Assembly: GCA_020443005.1 (NCBI GenBank)
Contig: JAGRJA010000271.1
Span: 1-7,519 of the forward strand
DNA from: Pseudomonadales bacterium
GTDB taxonomy: Bacteria > Pseudomonadota > Gammaproteobacteria > Pseudomonadales > UBA7239
Direction: 5' to 3'
Length of the DNA: 7,519 nt
The translations under genes and the position numbers were made by a program. Below the pieces are notes generated by a model that worked only from the letters and a program-made list of their open reading frames with translations, was not told the origin of the DNA and did no database searches. Below, piece after piece: positions 1-6,341 of this stretch (position 1 is the first letter of the stretch; the number at the start of each line of letters is the position of its first letter).

Positions 1-115
1 CGGCCACCACATCCTCTGTGCCTTTGAAAGTGATGCCAAAGTCGTCCATAAAGCGTTTGATGGCCTTGTCGAGATCCGGGACGGCGATGGCGATATGGTC
101 AAGTGCAACAATCAT
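1..115 (-). CDS. mce: Methylmalonyl-CoA epimerase, N-terminal part (gene cut by left edge)
   Basis: The first 38 codons are present. The protein begins MIVALDHIAIAVPDLDKAIK, the N-terminal beta strand and helix of the vicinal-oxygen-chelate (VOC/glyoxalase) fold as found in methylmalonyl-CoA epimerases; His7 is in the position of the first metal ligand. Family members convert (S)- to (R)-methylmalonyl-CoA in the cytoplasm, linking propionyl-CoA carboxylase to methylmalonyl-CoA mutase. The ATG has a good Shine-Dalgarno site (AAGGA, six bases upstream). The gene follows the biotin carboxylase gene by 28 bases on the same strand, so it is the third visible gene of that operon. The N-terminus alone could belong to another VOC protein such as a lactoylglutathione lyase relative; the epimerase call leans on the carboxylase neighbours. 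The catalytic glutamate and remaining ligands lie outside the window. Confidence 0.8.
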   Translation of the reverse strand, partial: MIVALDHIAIAVPDLDKAIKRFMDDFGITFKGTEDVVA

Positions 116-143
116 TTTCTTTCCTTTTTGTTAAAGCTGAAAA

Positions 144-2990
144 TCAAAGTGTACCCAGAAATACCTGGGTATGTTTTTTCTTGCGGGAAGCGATATCACT
201 GTCGGATTCCACCTCGATTTTTTCATCCGGTGTGATTTTGAAAAGAGGCTGTCCTTTCTTGATGATGATGCCATCACCGTCAACCAGTACCTTTTCAATC
301 GTGCCTGAAAATGGCGCATAAACCTTGTTGAACATTTTCATGACTTCAACAATATAAAGCGGTTCGCCTGCATTGAAGTGAGAGCCTTCCTCGACAAAAC
401 AGGGCATGCCCGGCGCTTCGCGCGGATAGAACATGCCGCCACTGACAGCGAGAATTTCATCGGAGCTGGCGGCAGGGGGTGGCACCAATACCTTAGCCAT
501 TTTTTCCTGCAGCTCCTTGTCTTCAAGCCTTGCCGGAATATCAATGCTCAGGTCATCTTTCACCTTCAATGAGAAGAAGTCACATTGCTGTGCAAGGAAG
601 GGCAGCACTTTCATGATCTCGGTGCCAGCCTGGAATCCAGTATGGGCATCCTTGACTGCTTGCCAGTCTTTTTTGGCAATGCCTTTTGGGGCGTCTTTTG
701 ATTGCAGAATTTTATCCAGCGCAAGCCAGCCGGGTGCCCCCAGTTTTTGGTCGAGTGTGTTGTAGAAATCGACGGCAGCTTCAAGCACTTCATTGTCGTG
801 ATCCCAGATGACATAGGCGGCCGGTGCCTTGTCCTGAAAATCCATATTCAGAAAGTGGTAGGCATCAGCGAGAAGTCGGACGGGGTTTTCACACCATTCG
901 ACCTTGTCTTTTTTGAAGACAAAGTTTTTCTGATTGATACTGAGCCACCCTGAAAGAATATGAGGTTGTGCCAGCAGTTTTTCGAACAGTCGGTCGAAGA
1001 GGGTTATTTTTCGGTCAATCACCTCGGCCATCGCTGCCTGTTTTTCGCTATCCTTGCCGACAGCGGCTATCGCCTGCTTGCGAATGCTCTGCCAGGCGTA
1101 GGGAAGATCGATGTTGTTGGCCTGTTCTTTAAGCAGCCCAACCAGCGTGAGGTAGGGGACGATGAATCGGGTGGTAGGGCGTGCGTTGATACCGTTGCCG
1201 ATAAACCAGTTAACCAGCCCGTAATGAAATTCGAGATTGGTCGCCAGGTCTTTGCCGCGCAGCACTGTTGAACGAATGACTTCTGCCATTGCCTGATAGG
1301 TTTGCAGACGATCATTCCCTACGGTGAGCAGTAGTGCAATATTGGAATCATAGGCTCCGGCAAGATGGTATTTCATGAACACATCTGTGTCGGGATTGTG
1401 CAGGCTGATACCCTGATCGTCACGAATTTCACCTTCAATCGGGTCGGACCACTTGGTGATGATGCCGCCCGCGTGAGGTTGCAAGGCGTGGTTGGTGGCA
1501 TTGAGACGGGCTTCCACCGATGCGGGAGAGCGCAGTGCCCTGCAGGGCTTGGGCAGTCGTTGCCCGTGTCGGGCCAGCAATACCATTAACTCTACCAGCG
1601 ACTCCACGACAAAACTTTCTTGCGGGTTTTCAGGGTTGGTGAACTCAAGGCTGTAGCAGAGCTCGGTAACGCGGTGCTCAACCTGAATGCGCGTATTCAT
1701 TTCCATGAAATAGTGTCTGGCACCATCAACAATACATTCAAATGTTGCTACCGAATCCAGTTTGACGGCTTCACCAAAAAGGACACCTTCCTGCTCCATT
1801 TTTTCGAGAATCTCGATATCCCGCTTGAGCTGGACAGCCTCTTTCTTACGCCCCTGTTTTTCGGCTTCGGCATGAGCAGCGACAAGATCTTCATGAATGA
1901 CAGAGACTTCGAGTAATTTCTGTTCATGCATTTGCAATGAGCAGTCCCGACCGCCCATCGTGATGCACCAGTCACCATTGCCCACCACCTGTATTTCCTG
2001 ATGGCGGGTTGTTTCAATATTCATTTCAATCAGTACATTTTTGTTGTCACCGACGCCATTGCATTTTACTTCTGCCAGAACTTCCCTGACCAGATCAGGT
2101 GTTTTTTCAGCGGCTTTTCTGATCTGTTCTGCCTTGTTGCCTTTATAGGACGAAGGTGCCTGCAAAATTCGCTGCCCTTTGCCACCACCACCGGAAATCG
2201 CTTTCAGACGGAAACGATTGTTCGGGTTTTCCTCAAACAGTTTGGTGGCCTGTTCTTTGAGTACGGCACCCAGTTCATCCACCGTAATGACATCAACCTG
2301 TGCCTTGTAGGAAGCGTTGAGTACGGCTTCGGCCATTTCATCGAGTGAACTGTCTTTATCGAGCTTGATGCCGAGATTGAAATCCTTGATGCACTTTTCA
2401 AGGCCTTTGGCGTCCTTGTATTTTTTCAGCAGAGTGAGGGTTGTGCCGTTATTTATGCCTGGTGTTACTGAAACACCTGCTTCAAGCGCTGTCTTTTTGG
2501 CTTCATCTTTCAAACCGGCTGCACGCTGAGTGTAGGAGCCGGGGCCAATAAAGTTCAATCCGGCTTTTTCCATTGCCTGAACCATTTCGGCATCTTCCGA
2601 CATAAAACCGTAACCGGCAAAGATGCTGTTGTAGCCATTGTCTCTGGCAATGTTCACAATTTGTTGAATGCGCTGGGTGCGTTCCTCCTTGTTGGCGCCG
2701 GTATAGTCGGGAACGCGATGTACTCGTTCGGGGTCAGTCAGCTTGCGTAACTCCGGGGCGAGGGCATTACTGTAGGTGATGGAGTCCTTTTCTGATAAAA
2801 GGATTCCATAGCCGTGTATACCCATTTCATCAAAGACATCCATGGCTTCCTTGCGGATGGGGCCGCGACAGATAATCAGTGGTTTGATGTCGCTGCAATC
2901 GAAGCTCCTCACCCAGGGTGATGGGTGGTTGATCAGACGGCGATCCTTGTGAATCAGGGGATTGTTCAGGTAATTCTCTTTTCTACCCAC
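144..2990 (-). CDS. Acyl-CoA carboxylase alpha subunit: biotin carboxylase fused to biotin carrier domain (probable propionyl-CoA carboxylase), atypical long form
   Basis: 948 residues. It should carboxylate its own biotin with ATP and bicarbonate and deliver the carboxyl group to the carboxyltransferase encoded just upstream. Residues about 35-612 are the biotin carboxylase: N-terminal domain, ATP-grasp Gly loop SGGGGKGQR (266-274), EMNTRIQVEH (430-439), then the C-terminal subdomain. Aligned by eye to E. coli AccC, catalytic positions are kept: Lys161, Lys263, His330, Glu418, Glu430, Asn432, Arg434, Gln436, Glu438, Arg495. About 613-840 is a linker or interaction region I cannot assign. About 845-920 is the carrier domain with EVMKM, Lys885 being the predicted biotinylation site. 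Ordinary PccA-type subunits have roughly 650-700 residues. The extra length includes about 50 residues before the Gly loop, about 30 charged helical residues (369-401) before MNTR, and a large middle region. The start is GTG, with GAGGT seven bases upstream and an in-frame TGA just before it. Propionyl-CoA as substrate is inferred from the neighbouring epimerase; acetyl-CoA or another acyl-CoA is possible. Confidence 0.88.
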   Translation of the reverse strand: MGRKENYLNNPLIHKDRRLINHPSPWVRSFDCSDIKPLIICRGPIRKEAMDVFDEMGIHGYGILLSEKDSITYSNALAPELRKLTDPERVHRVPDYTGANKEERTQRIQQIVNIARDNGYNSIFAGYGFMSEDAEMVQAMEKAGLNFIGPGSYTQRAAGLKDEAKKTALEAGVSVTPGINNGTTLTLLKKYKDAKGLEKCIKDFNLGIKLDKDSSLDEMAEAVLNASYKAQVDVITVDELGAVLKEQATKLFEENPNNRFRLKAISGGGGKGQRILQAPSSYKGNKAEQIRKAAEKTPDLVREVLAEVKCNGVGDNKNVLIEMNIETTRHQEIQVVGNGDWCITMGGRDCSLQMHEQKLLEVSVIHEDLVAAHAEAEKQGRKKEAVQLKRDIEILEKMEQEGVLFGEAVKLDSVATFECIVDGARHYFMEMNTRIQVEHRVTELCYSLEFTNPENPQESFVVESLVELMVLLARHGQRLPKPCRALRSPASVEARLNATNHALQPHAGGIITKWSDPIEGEIRDDQGISLHNPDTDVFMKYHLAGAYDSNIALLLTVGNDRLQTYQAMAEVIRSTVLRGKDLATNLEFHYGLVNWFIGNGINARPTTRFIVPYLTLVGLLKEQANNIDLPYAWQSIRKQAIAAVGKDSEKQAAMAEVIDRKITLFDRLFEKLLAQPHILSGWLSINQKNFVFKKDKVEWCENPVRLLADAYHFLNMDFQDKAPAAYVIWDHDNEVLEAAVDFYNTLDQKLGAPGWLALDKILQSKDAPKGIAKKDWQAVKDAHTGFQAGTEIMKVLPFLAQQCDFFSLKVKDDLSIDIPARLEDKELQEKMAKVLVPPPAASSDEILAVSGGMFYPREAPGMPCFVEEGSHFNAGEPLYIVEVMKMFNKVYAPFSGTIEKVLVDGDGIIIKKGQPLFKITPDEKIEVESDSDIASRKKKHTQVFLGTL

Positions 2991-3031
2991 GGTAGTACCT
3001 CAAAAAAGTCGTGCTGTTTTGCTCAGCAAAA
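2991..3031 (-). promoter_or_regulatory. Intercistronic gap with small hairpin and strong ribosome binding site
   Basis: This 41-base gap separates the carboxyltransferase stop from the biotin carboxylase GTG. On the coding strand it contains the perfect inverted repeat TTTTGC-TGA-GCAAAA (3017-3031), directly after the stop codon. The Shine-Dalgarno sequence GAGGT lies seven bases before GTG, with an in-frame TGA overlapping it, which fixes the GTG as the earliest start. The hairpin is AU-rich and only six base pairs. It is unlikely to terminate transcription, but might mark an mRNA processing point or modulate expression of the downstream gene. Confidence 0.4.
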
Positions 3032-4750
3032 TTAATGGAATTCGCGTTGAATATCGTTCAGCGGTTCTGCCTTGTAGTGACCCAGATGAAACGCCAGGTT
3101 TTCAGCCAGAGATTGACGCAAGTCCGACGGCATGACGATGGAGGAAATAGACCCCAGGCTCAATGCTTCATTCGGGTTCATCAACTCTCGTTCATAGCGT
3201 TGCGCGAGCAGGGCCTCTTCCTGTTTGGCCCATTGGGTCATTGAGGCTGTTGCTTGTGCGATGGCCTGTTTTTCACTGATACCGGTTTTCTGCAGTCGTC
3301 GAGATTCTCTTTCGATGCGCTCTTTCACAGAGCCACGAATAGCCCGAACCTCTTTTTTATAGACAAATTCGACACCGGCAGGGCCCATAACGGCTAGCCT
3401 TGTTGTTGGCAAGGCAATGACAAGATCGGCGCCGGTCGGGTAGTTATTATAGGAAGCGTAGGCACCGCCGAATGCGTTTCGGATAATAACAAGAAAGCGG
3501 GGTGTGCGGAGATCAACAATGGCGTCGAGCATGGCCCTGCCAGCCTGAACAATGCCGCCTTCTTCCTGCTCACGACCGGGCAGAAAACCGGTCGTGTCTT
3601 CCATGAACACCATCGGTATGTTGTAAAGATTACAGAAGCGGATGAATCGTGCATTCTTCAATGCCGCAGCGATATCGATTTGCCCGGATGAAACGGCCGA
3701 GTTGTTGGCGACAAAACCAACAACATTGCCGCCGATTCGACCGAGGGCGCAAATGGTGTTTCTTGCTCTGTCGGGTTGTATTTCAAAGTAGTCGCCGTGG
3801 TCGCAGATTTGTTGAATGATGATGCCGATATCGAAGGGTGTATTGAAGCCGGTGGGTGAATTGAATGCTTTTTTTAGCAGGATATCGATGTCCCATGTTT
3901 TACGGTCAACGGGATCGGATGTCGGGCGATAGGGGGCAAGGCTTTCGTTGTTGTCTGGAAGGTAACCCAGCAATTCCCTGACCAGATAAAGTGCGGATGC
4001 TTCATCCTGTACAACAAAATCGGTCACACCCGATTGGCTGTGTACTTTTGGGCCACCCAGTTCATCCGGTGTTACATCTTCACCAAGCACTGATTTTACA
4101 ACACCGGGGCCTGTCAGGCCGAAAAAAGTGTCGTTGGGTTGAATCACAAAAGAGCCTTGCCGTGGCAGATAAGAGCCGCCCCCAGCGTTAAAACCAAACA
4201 TACACATCAGGGAGGGAACCCGACCGCTGATTTTTCGCAAGGCTGTAAAGGCTTCGGCGTAACCGTCAAGGCCGCCGACCCCGGCAGGCACATAAGCGCC
4301 GGCCGAGTCATTCATGCCAACCACCGGTATTCCGCGTTTCCCGGCCAGCTGGAACAGATTGGCCAGCTTTTTGCCATTAGTGGCATCCATGGAGCCGGCG
4401 CGAACCGTAAAGTCGTGGCCATACATTGCCACATCACGACCATTCACCTTGACAATGGCGGTTACAAGGCTGGCGCCATCGAGATTCGGGCCCCAGTTCT
4501 GAAACAGCACATTCGGTTTACTGCCATGATCGGCCAATACTTGCATACGCTCCCAGATGGTCATGCGCTTTTTCAGGTGCTGTCTTTGGGTGCTGGCAAC
4601 GCCTGCCGATTTTTGGGGGCGTTGGGTGAGCTCATAGCCGGTTTTCAGTGTTTCTTCGTAAAGCCCCGGTTCGTAACTTGCCTGGCCCGGTATTGAAAAC
4701 TCGACTTCCCGGTTTGGGTTGAAGGGGTTTTTAAGGGTGGGTTTACTCAT
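3032..4750 (-). CDS. Acyl-CoA carboxyltransferase (beta) subunit, probable propionyl-CoA carboxylase
   Basis: 572 residues from the preferred ATG. It belongs to the PccB/AccD5/12S carboxyltransferase family and transfers CO2 from carboxybiotin to an acyl-CoA. Both crotonase-like halves are present. The N-half has DSAGAY (148-153), the oxyanion-hole stretch GFNAGGGSYLP (186-196) and GVTDFVV (241-247). The C-half has EDTTGFLPGREQEEGG (384-399), the second oxyanion-hole stretch NAFGGAYAS (425-433) and VMGPAGVEFVYKKE (454-467). A charged helical stretch (about 468-523) lengthens it beyond the usual 510-540 residues, before the conserved end NPNEALSLGSISSIV. It is first in a minus-strand operon, 41 bases ahead of the biotin carboxylase gene. 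An upstream in-frame ATG at 4771 would add MTLDVYY. It has no ribosome site, whereas the ATG at 4750 has a weak GGA about ten bases upstream and gives the family-like start MSKPTLKNPFNPN. MCC- or geranyl-type specificity is not excluded, but the epimerase context favours propionyl-CoA. Confidence 0.9.
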   Translation of the reverse strand: MSKPTLKNPFNPNREVEFSIPGQASYEPGLYEETLKTGYELTQRPQKSAGVASTQRQHLKKRMTIWERMQVLADHGSKPNVLFQNWGPNLDGASLVTAIVKVNGRDVAMYGHDFTVRAGSMDATNGKKLANLFQLAGKRGIPVVGMNDSAGAYVPAGVGGLDGYAEAFTALRKISGRVPSLMCMFGFNAGGGSYLPRQGSFVIQPNDTFFGLTGPGVVKSVLGEDVTPDELGGPKVHSQSGVTDFVVQDEASALYLVRELLGYLPDNNESLAPYRPTSDPVDRKTWDIDILLKKAFNSPTGFNTPFDIGIIIQQICDHGDYFEIQPDRARNTICALGRIGGNVVGFVANNSAVSSGQIDIAAALKNARFIRFCNLYNIPMVFMEDTTGFLPGREQEEGGIVQAGRAMLDAIVDLRTPRFLVIIRNAFGGAYASYNNYPTGADLVIALPTTRLAVMGPAGVEFVYKKEVRAIRGSVKERIERESRRLQKTGISEKQAIAQATASMTQWAKQEEALLAQRYERELMNPNEALSLGSISSIVMPSDLRQSLAENLAFHLGHYKAEPLNDIQREFH

Positions 4751-4775
4751 ATAATAAACATCCAAAGTCATTGTA

Positions 4776-4795
4776 AATCAGTTGGTTGAGGCAAT
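4776..4795. repeat. Direct repeat copy A (candidate operator, proximal to carboxylase operon)
   Basis: The sequence AATCAGTTGGTTGAGGCAAT matches copy B (4902-4921) at 18 of 20 positions, including 12 identical bases at the left end. It sits immediately upstream of the carboxyltransferase start region. A protein bound here would be expected to overlap the core promoter or transcription start of the leftward operon. Confidence 0.6.
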
Positions 4796-4901
4796 AAGTT
4801 GAACAGGCTTGTCAGCTCTGTGGGTACTGAAAAAGGAGTATTTGACAAGGTTGTGTTGCCCGAAATTGTTTGTGCCTGAAAAGAGCGTGAAACATTAAAA
4901 G

Positions 4902-4921
4902 AATCAGTTGGTTAAGTCAAT
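4902..4921. repeat. Direct repeat copy B (candidate operator, distal)
   Basis: The sequence AATCAGTTGGTTAAGTCAAT is the second copy, in the same orientation as copy A and starting 126 bp from it. That distance equals 12 turns of B-DNA at 10.5 bp per turn, so both sites would face the same side of the helix. Its reverse strand contains TTGACT, which could serve as a -35 box. Confidence 0.6.
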
Positions 4922-4955
4922 TGTGGAAAGGGTTTGAAATGCCCCGATAAACTTG

Positions 4956-4970
4956 CAAACCTCGGGTTTG
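4956..4970. promoter_or_regulatory. Perfect palindrome CAAACC-TCG-GGTTTG, candidate TetR-type operator
   Basis: A 6-bp perfect inverted repeat with a three-base centre. Written as CAAAC-N5-GTTTG it resembles the published Pseudomonas PsrA operator pattern, (G/C)AAAC-N2-4-GTTT(G/C), with a spacer one base longer. PsrA-type regulators respond to long-chain fatty acids or acyl-CoA, which would suit an acyl-CoA gene cluster. The site lies about 200 bases from each flanking gene start, so it could act on either. A 15-bp match can arise by chance. Confidence 0.3.
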
Positions 4971-5113
4971 GAGGAGCGCGAAACACTGTTACTGTTATTG
5001 CTGTAGCTCTGTCAGGTTTGAAGTGCGGCCTTGGCAGAAATAAAAGGTCAGCGCGTATTTGCGGATTTAGTGGTGAAAGTTTTTTTGACAGGCAGGTTTC
5101 AGCCAGTGCTTGC

Positions 5114-5143
5114 TTGGTGAACAGCGGATTTTTCGGGTAGAAT
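5114..5143 (+). promoter_or_regulatory. Possible sigma-70 promoter of the CitE-like gene
   Basis: The -10 element TAGAAT (5138-5143) matches the consensus at five of six positions and is preceded by CGGG. The best -35 at suitable distance is TTGGTG (5114-5119) with an 18-bp spacer, a poor match beyond TTG. A start near 5150 would leave a leader of about 18 bases before the ATG, enough for the GGGAG ribosome site. A better -35 sequence, TTGACA at 5085-5090, has no -10 at the right distance. Confidence 0.35.
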
Positions 5144-5167
5144 TTTCGGCTTTTACCGGGAGCTGTT

Positions 5168-6037
5168 ATGAGATTCAAGCCACGCCGTTCGGCACTGTAT
5201 ATACCCGGCTCCAATAAAAGAGCACTGGAAAAAGCAGTTTCGTTAGCGGCAGATGTGGTTATCCTTGATCTTGAAGACGCGGTTTCCCCTGATAATAAAA
5301 TTCAAGCCCGAGCGCAGCTGCTTGATACGCTTGGGCGACAGGATTTTGGTGAAAGGGAAGTGGTTGTGCGCATCAACGGGCTCGATACAGACTGGGGTGT
5401 GGCTGATCTTGCCGCATTCCATGATGCCGGCATTGATGCCTTGTTGCTCCCAAAGGTGGAAAGACCCGATCAGATCGAGCATGCCGAGTCGCTGATGAGC
5501 GATCATCATTATGATTCGAGTATCGGATTATGGGCGATGATTGAAACCCCGCTGGCAATCATTCAGGTAAATGATATTTGTCAGGCCAGTGACAGGTTGA
5601 ACGCATTGGTGATGGGTACATCGGATTTGGCGAAAGAATTGCGCGTTCCGCATACACGTGATCGAACAGCCTTTCTTTATGCCTTGTCCCGCTGTGTGCT
5701 TGCAGCGAGAGCTTTTGGGCTTGATATTATTGACGGTGTTTGTCTTGATCTTGACGATGAGTCTGGTTATGCGCAGGGCTGCTGTCAGGGCAGGGAGCTT
5801 GGGTTCGATGGCAAATCGCTGATTCACCCGAAGCAGATTGCTTTGGCCAATCATTATTTTTCTCCTTCTGAAGAGAGTGTGGCCTTCGCCAAAAAGATAA
5901 TTTGTGCCTGGGAATCATCTGAAAACAAAGGCGTGCTGGTGGTGGATGGCAAGCTGGTTGAGTACCTGCATGTTCTTGAAGCAAAAAGAACGCTTGAAAT
6001 CAGCCGGTTAATTGCCGGAAGGTCTTCAGCCCAATAG
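5168..6037 (+). CDS. CitE/CLYBL-type CoA-ester lyase (HpcH/HpaI aldolase superfamily), possible citramalyl-CoA or methylmalyl-CoA lyase
   Basis: 289 residues, full family length, a TIM-barrel aldolase of the CitE/CLYBL/Mcl group. These Mg-dependent cytosolic enzymes cleave or form 3-hydroxyacyl-CoA esters such as citramalyl-CoA, malyl-CoA or methylmalyl-CoA. Family motifs in order: LYIPGSNKRALEKA (10-23), VILDLEDAV (31-39), VVVRING (65-71) with Arg68, LLLPKVE (92-98), MIETPLAI (124-131) with metal-ligand Glu126, MGTSDLAKELR (149-159) with Asp153, IDGVCLDLDD (188-197), and LGFDGKSLIHPKQI (211-224). The C-terminal lid reads DGKLVEYLHVLEAKRTL (260-276). From memory, CLYBL has its catalytic Asp320 in a MIDMP motif here; this protein has Glu265. 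The start has GGGAG five bases upstream. The gene diverges from the propionyl-CoA carboxylase operon, which fits a role in propionyl-CoA or C5-dicarboxylate CoA metabolism. No citrate lyase CitD or CitF gene is visible, so a citrate lyase beta subunit is unlikely. Exact substrate is unknown. Confidence 0.88.
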   Translation: MRFKPRRSALYIPGSNKRALEKAVSLAADVVILDLEDAVSPDNKIQARAQLLDTLGRQDFGEREVVVRINGLDTDWGVADLAAFHDAGIDALLLPKVERPDQIEHAESLMSDHHYDSSIGLWAMIETPLAIIQVNDICQASDRLNALVMGTSDLAKELRVPHTRDRTAFLYALSRCVLAARAFGLDIIDGVCLDLDDESGYAQGCCQGRELGFDGKSLIHPKQIALANHYFSPSEESVAFAKKIICAWESSENKGVLVVDGKLVEYLHVLEAKRTLEISRLIAGRSSAQ

Positions 6038-6337
6038 CCCGGTTGCTTTCAGGGTGTTTTGCTTGCTGCTCGTATGCCCTGTCGTGGCAGTCTGCATTGA
6101 TTGACTGGGTGCTTTCTTGTTGGTGTAAGCCATTTGTACTTTAAGCCATACCTTTGGTCGAACTTTTTATTCAATTTCTGTATATGTTAATGGATTTTTC
6201 CGCTTATACCCGTTATAAAGTTGTAGGAGAGTGCCATCGGGCAAACAGGCTTCTTGTGAGATGTTTTTCGTACAGGGCTATCTCGTGGGGTTGTTAATAA
6301 TAAAAGCGTTAGTGTTTAAAAAGGGCGTTGCTGGGTT
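6038..6337. other. Intergenic region between lyase gene and the last gene
   Basis: A 300-base gap with no recognised gene. No convincing intrinsic terminator follows the lyase stop: CAGTC/GACTG can pair around 6091-6110 but lacks a T tract, so readthrough is possible. The stretch 6160-6220 is AT-rich and includes the inverted repeat TTATA-CCCGT-TATAA (6204-6218), a plausible promoter or operator area, though I find no -10/-35 pair of good quality. An AGGAG motif at 6225-6229 lies only one base before a GTG (6231), too close for a normal ribosome site. Confidence 0.5.
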
Positions 6338-6341
6338 ATGA
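6261..6341 (+). CDS. Possible 26-residue hydrophobic leader peptide, ATGA overlap with the next gene
   Basis: A short frame reading MFFVQGYLVGLLIIKALVFK and ending KGVAGL before TGA. The stop shares ATGA with the start of the downstream gene (6338), the classic arrangement for translational coupling, and that gene has only a weak ribosome site of its own. The middle (GYLVGLLIIKALVF) is hydrophobic enough to touch a membrane. Against it: GTGAG sits directly against the ATG with no proper spacing, the frame is very short, and hydrophobic runs are common in AT-rich DNA. An in-frame GTG at 6231 would extend it to 36 codons. I treat it as a candidate only. Confidence 0.18.
   Translation: MFFVQGYLVGLLIIKALVFKKGVAGL

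Larger units (their letters stand above)
4772..5167. promoter_or_regulatory. Divergent intergenic control region
   Basis: About 400 bases separate the carboxylase operon (leftward) from the CitE-like gene (rightward), so promoters of both must lie here unless transcription enters from elsewhere. It holds two copies of a 20-bp direct repeat, a CAAAC-N5-GTTTG palindrome, and a -10-like TACAAT read leftward at 4770-4775, just upstream of the preferred carboxyltransferase start but without a recognisable -35. Another leftward TTGACT (4915-4920), inside the distal repeat, has only poorly spaced -10 partners (TTTAAT at 15 bp, TAATGT at 17 bp). Short open frames here lack ribosome sites and family resemblance and are not called. 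Confidence 0.6.

Noticed and set aside
4139..4696. 185-codon open frame on the plus strand
   Set aside because: It is antisense to the clearly conserved carboxyltransferase gene, has no recognisable family and is explained by codon bias of the real gene.
4934..5140. 68-codon plus-strand frame upstream of the lyase gene
   Set aside because: No ribosome binding site, no family resemblance, and it covers the palindrome and promoter-like elements, consistent with non-coding DNA.
4912..5214. 100-codon minus-strand frame across the divergent region
   Set aside because: It overlaps the well-supported lyase start and its ribosome site, is low-complexity in places, and resembles no known protein.
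5168..6037. Citrate lyase beta subunit (CitE proper)
   Set aside because: No citC, citD, citF or citG neighbours are visible, and the motif set fits the stand-alone CLYBL/Mcl-type lyases as well or better.
6051..6110. Intrinsic terminator after the lyase gene
   Set aside because: Only 4-5 bp stems with long loops (CAGGG/CCCTG, CAGTC/GACTG) and no following T tract.
6215..6240. Flagellar sigma-28-like promoter (TAAAGTT followed by GCCATCGG)
   Set aside because: The first half fits, but the spacing and the second half deviate from the GCCGATAA consensus, and no motility gene is clearly present.
6184..6297. 37-codon plus-strand frame in the gap after the lyase gene
   Set aside because: No Shine-Dalgarno sequence and an ordinary composition for random AT-rich DNA; it has no useful overlap with a neighbour.
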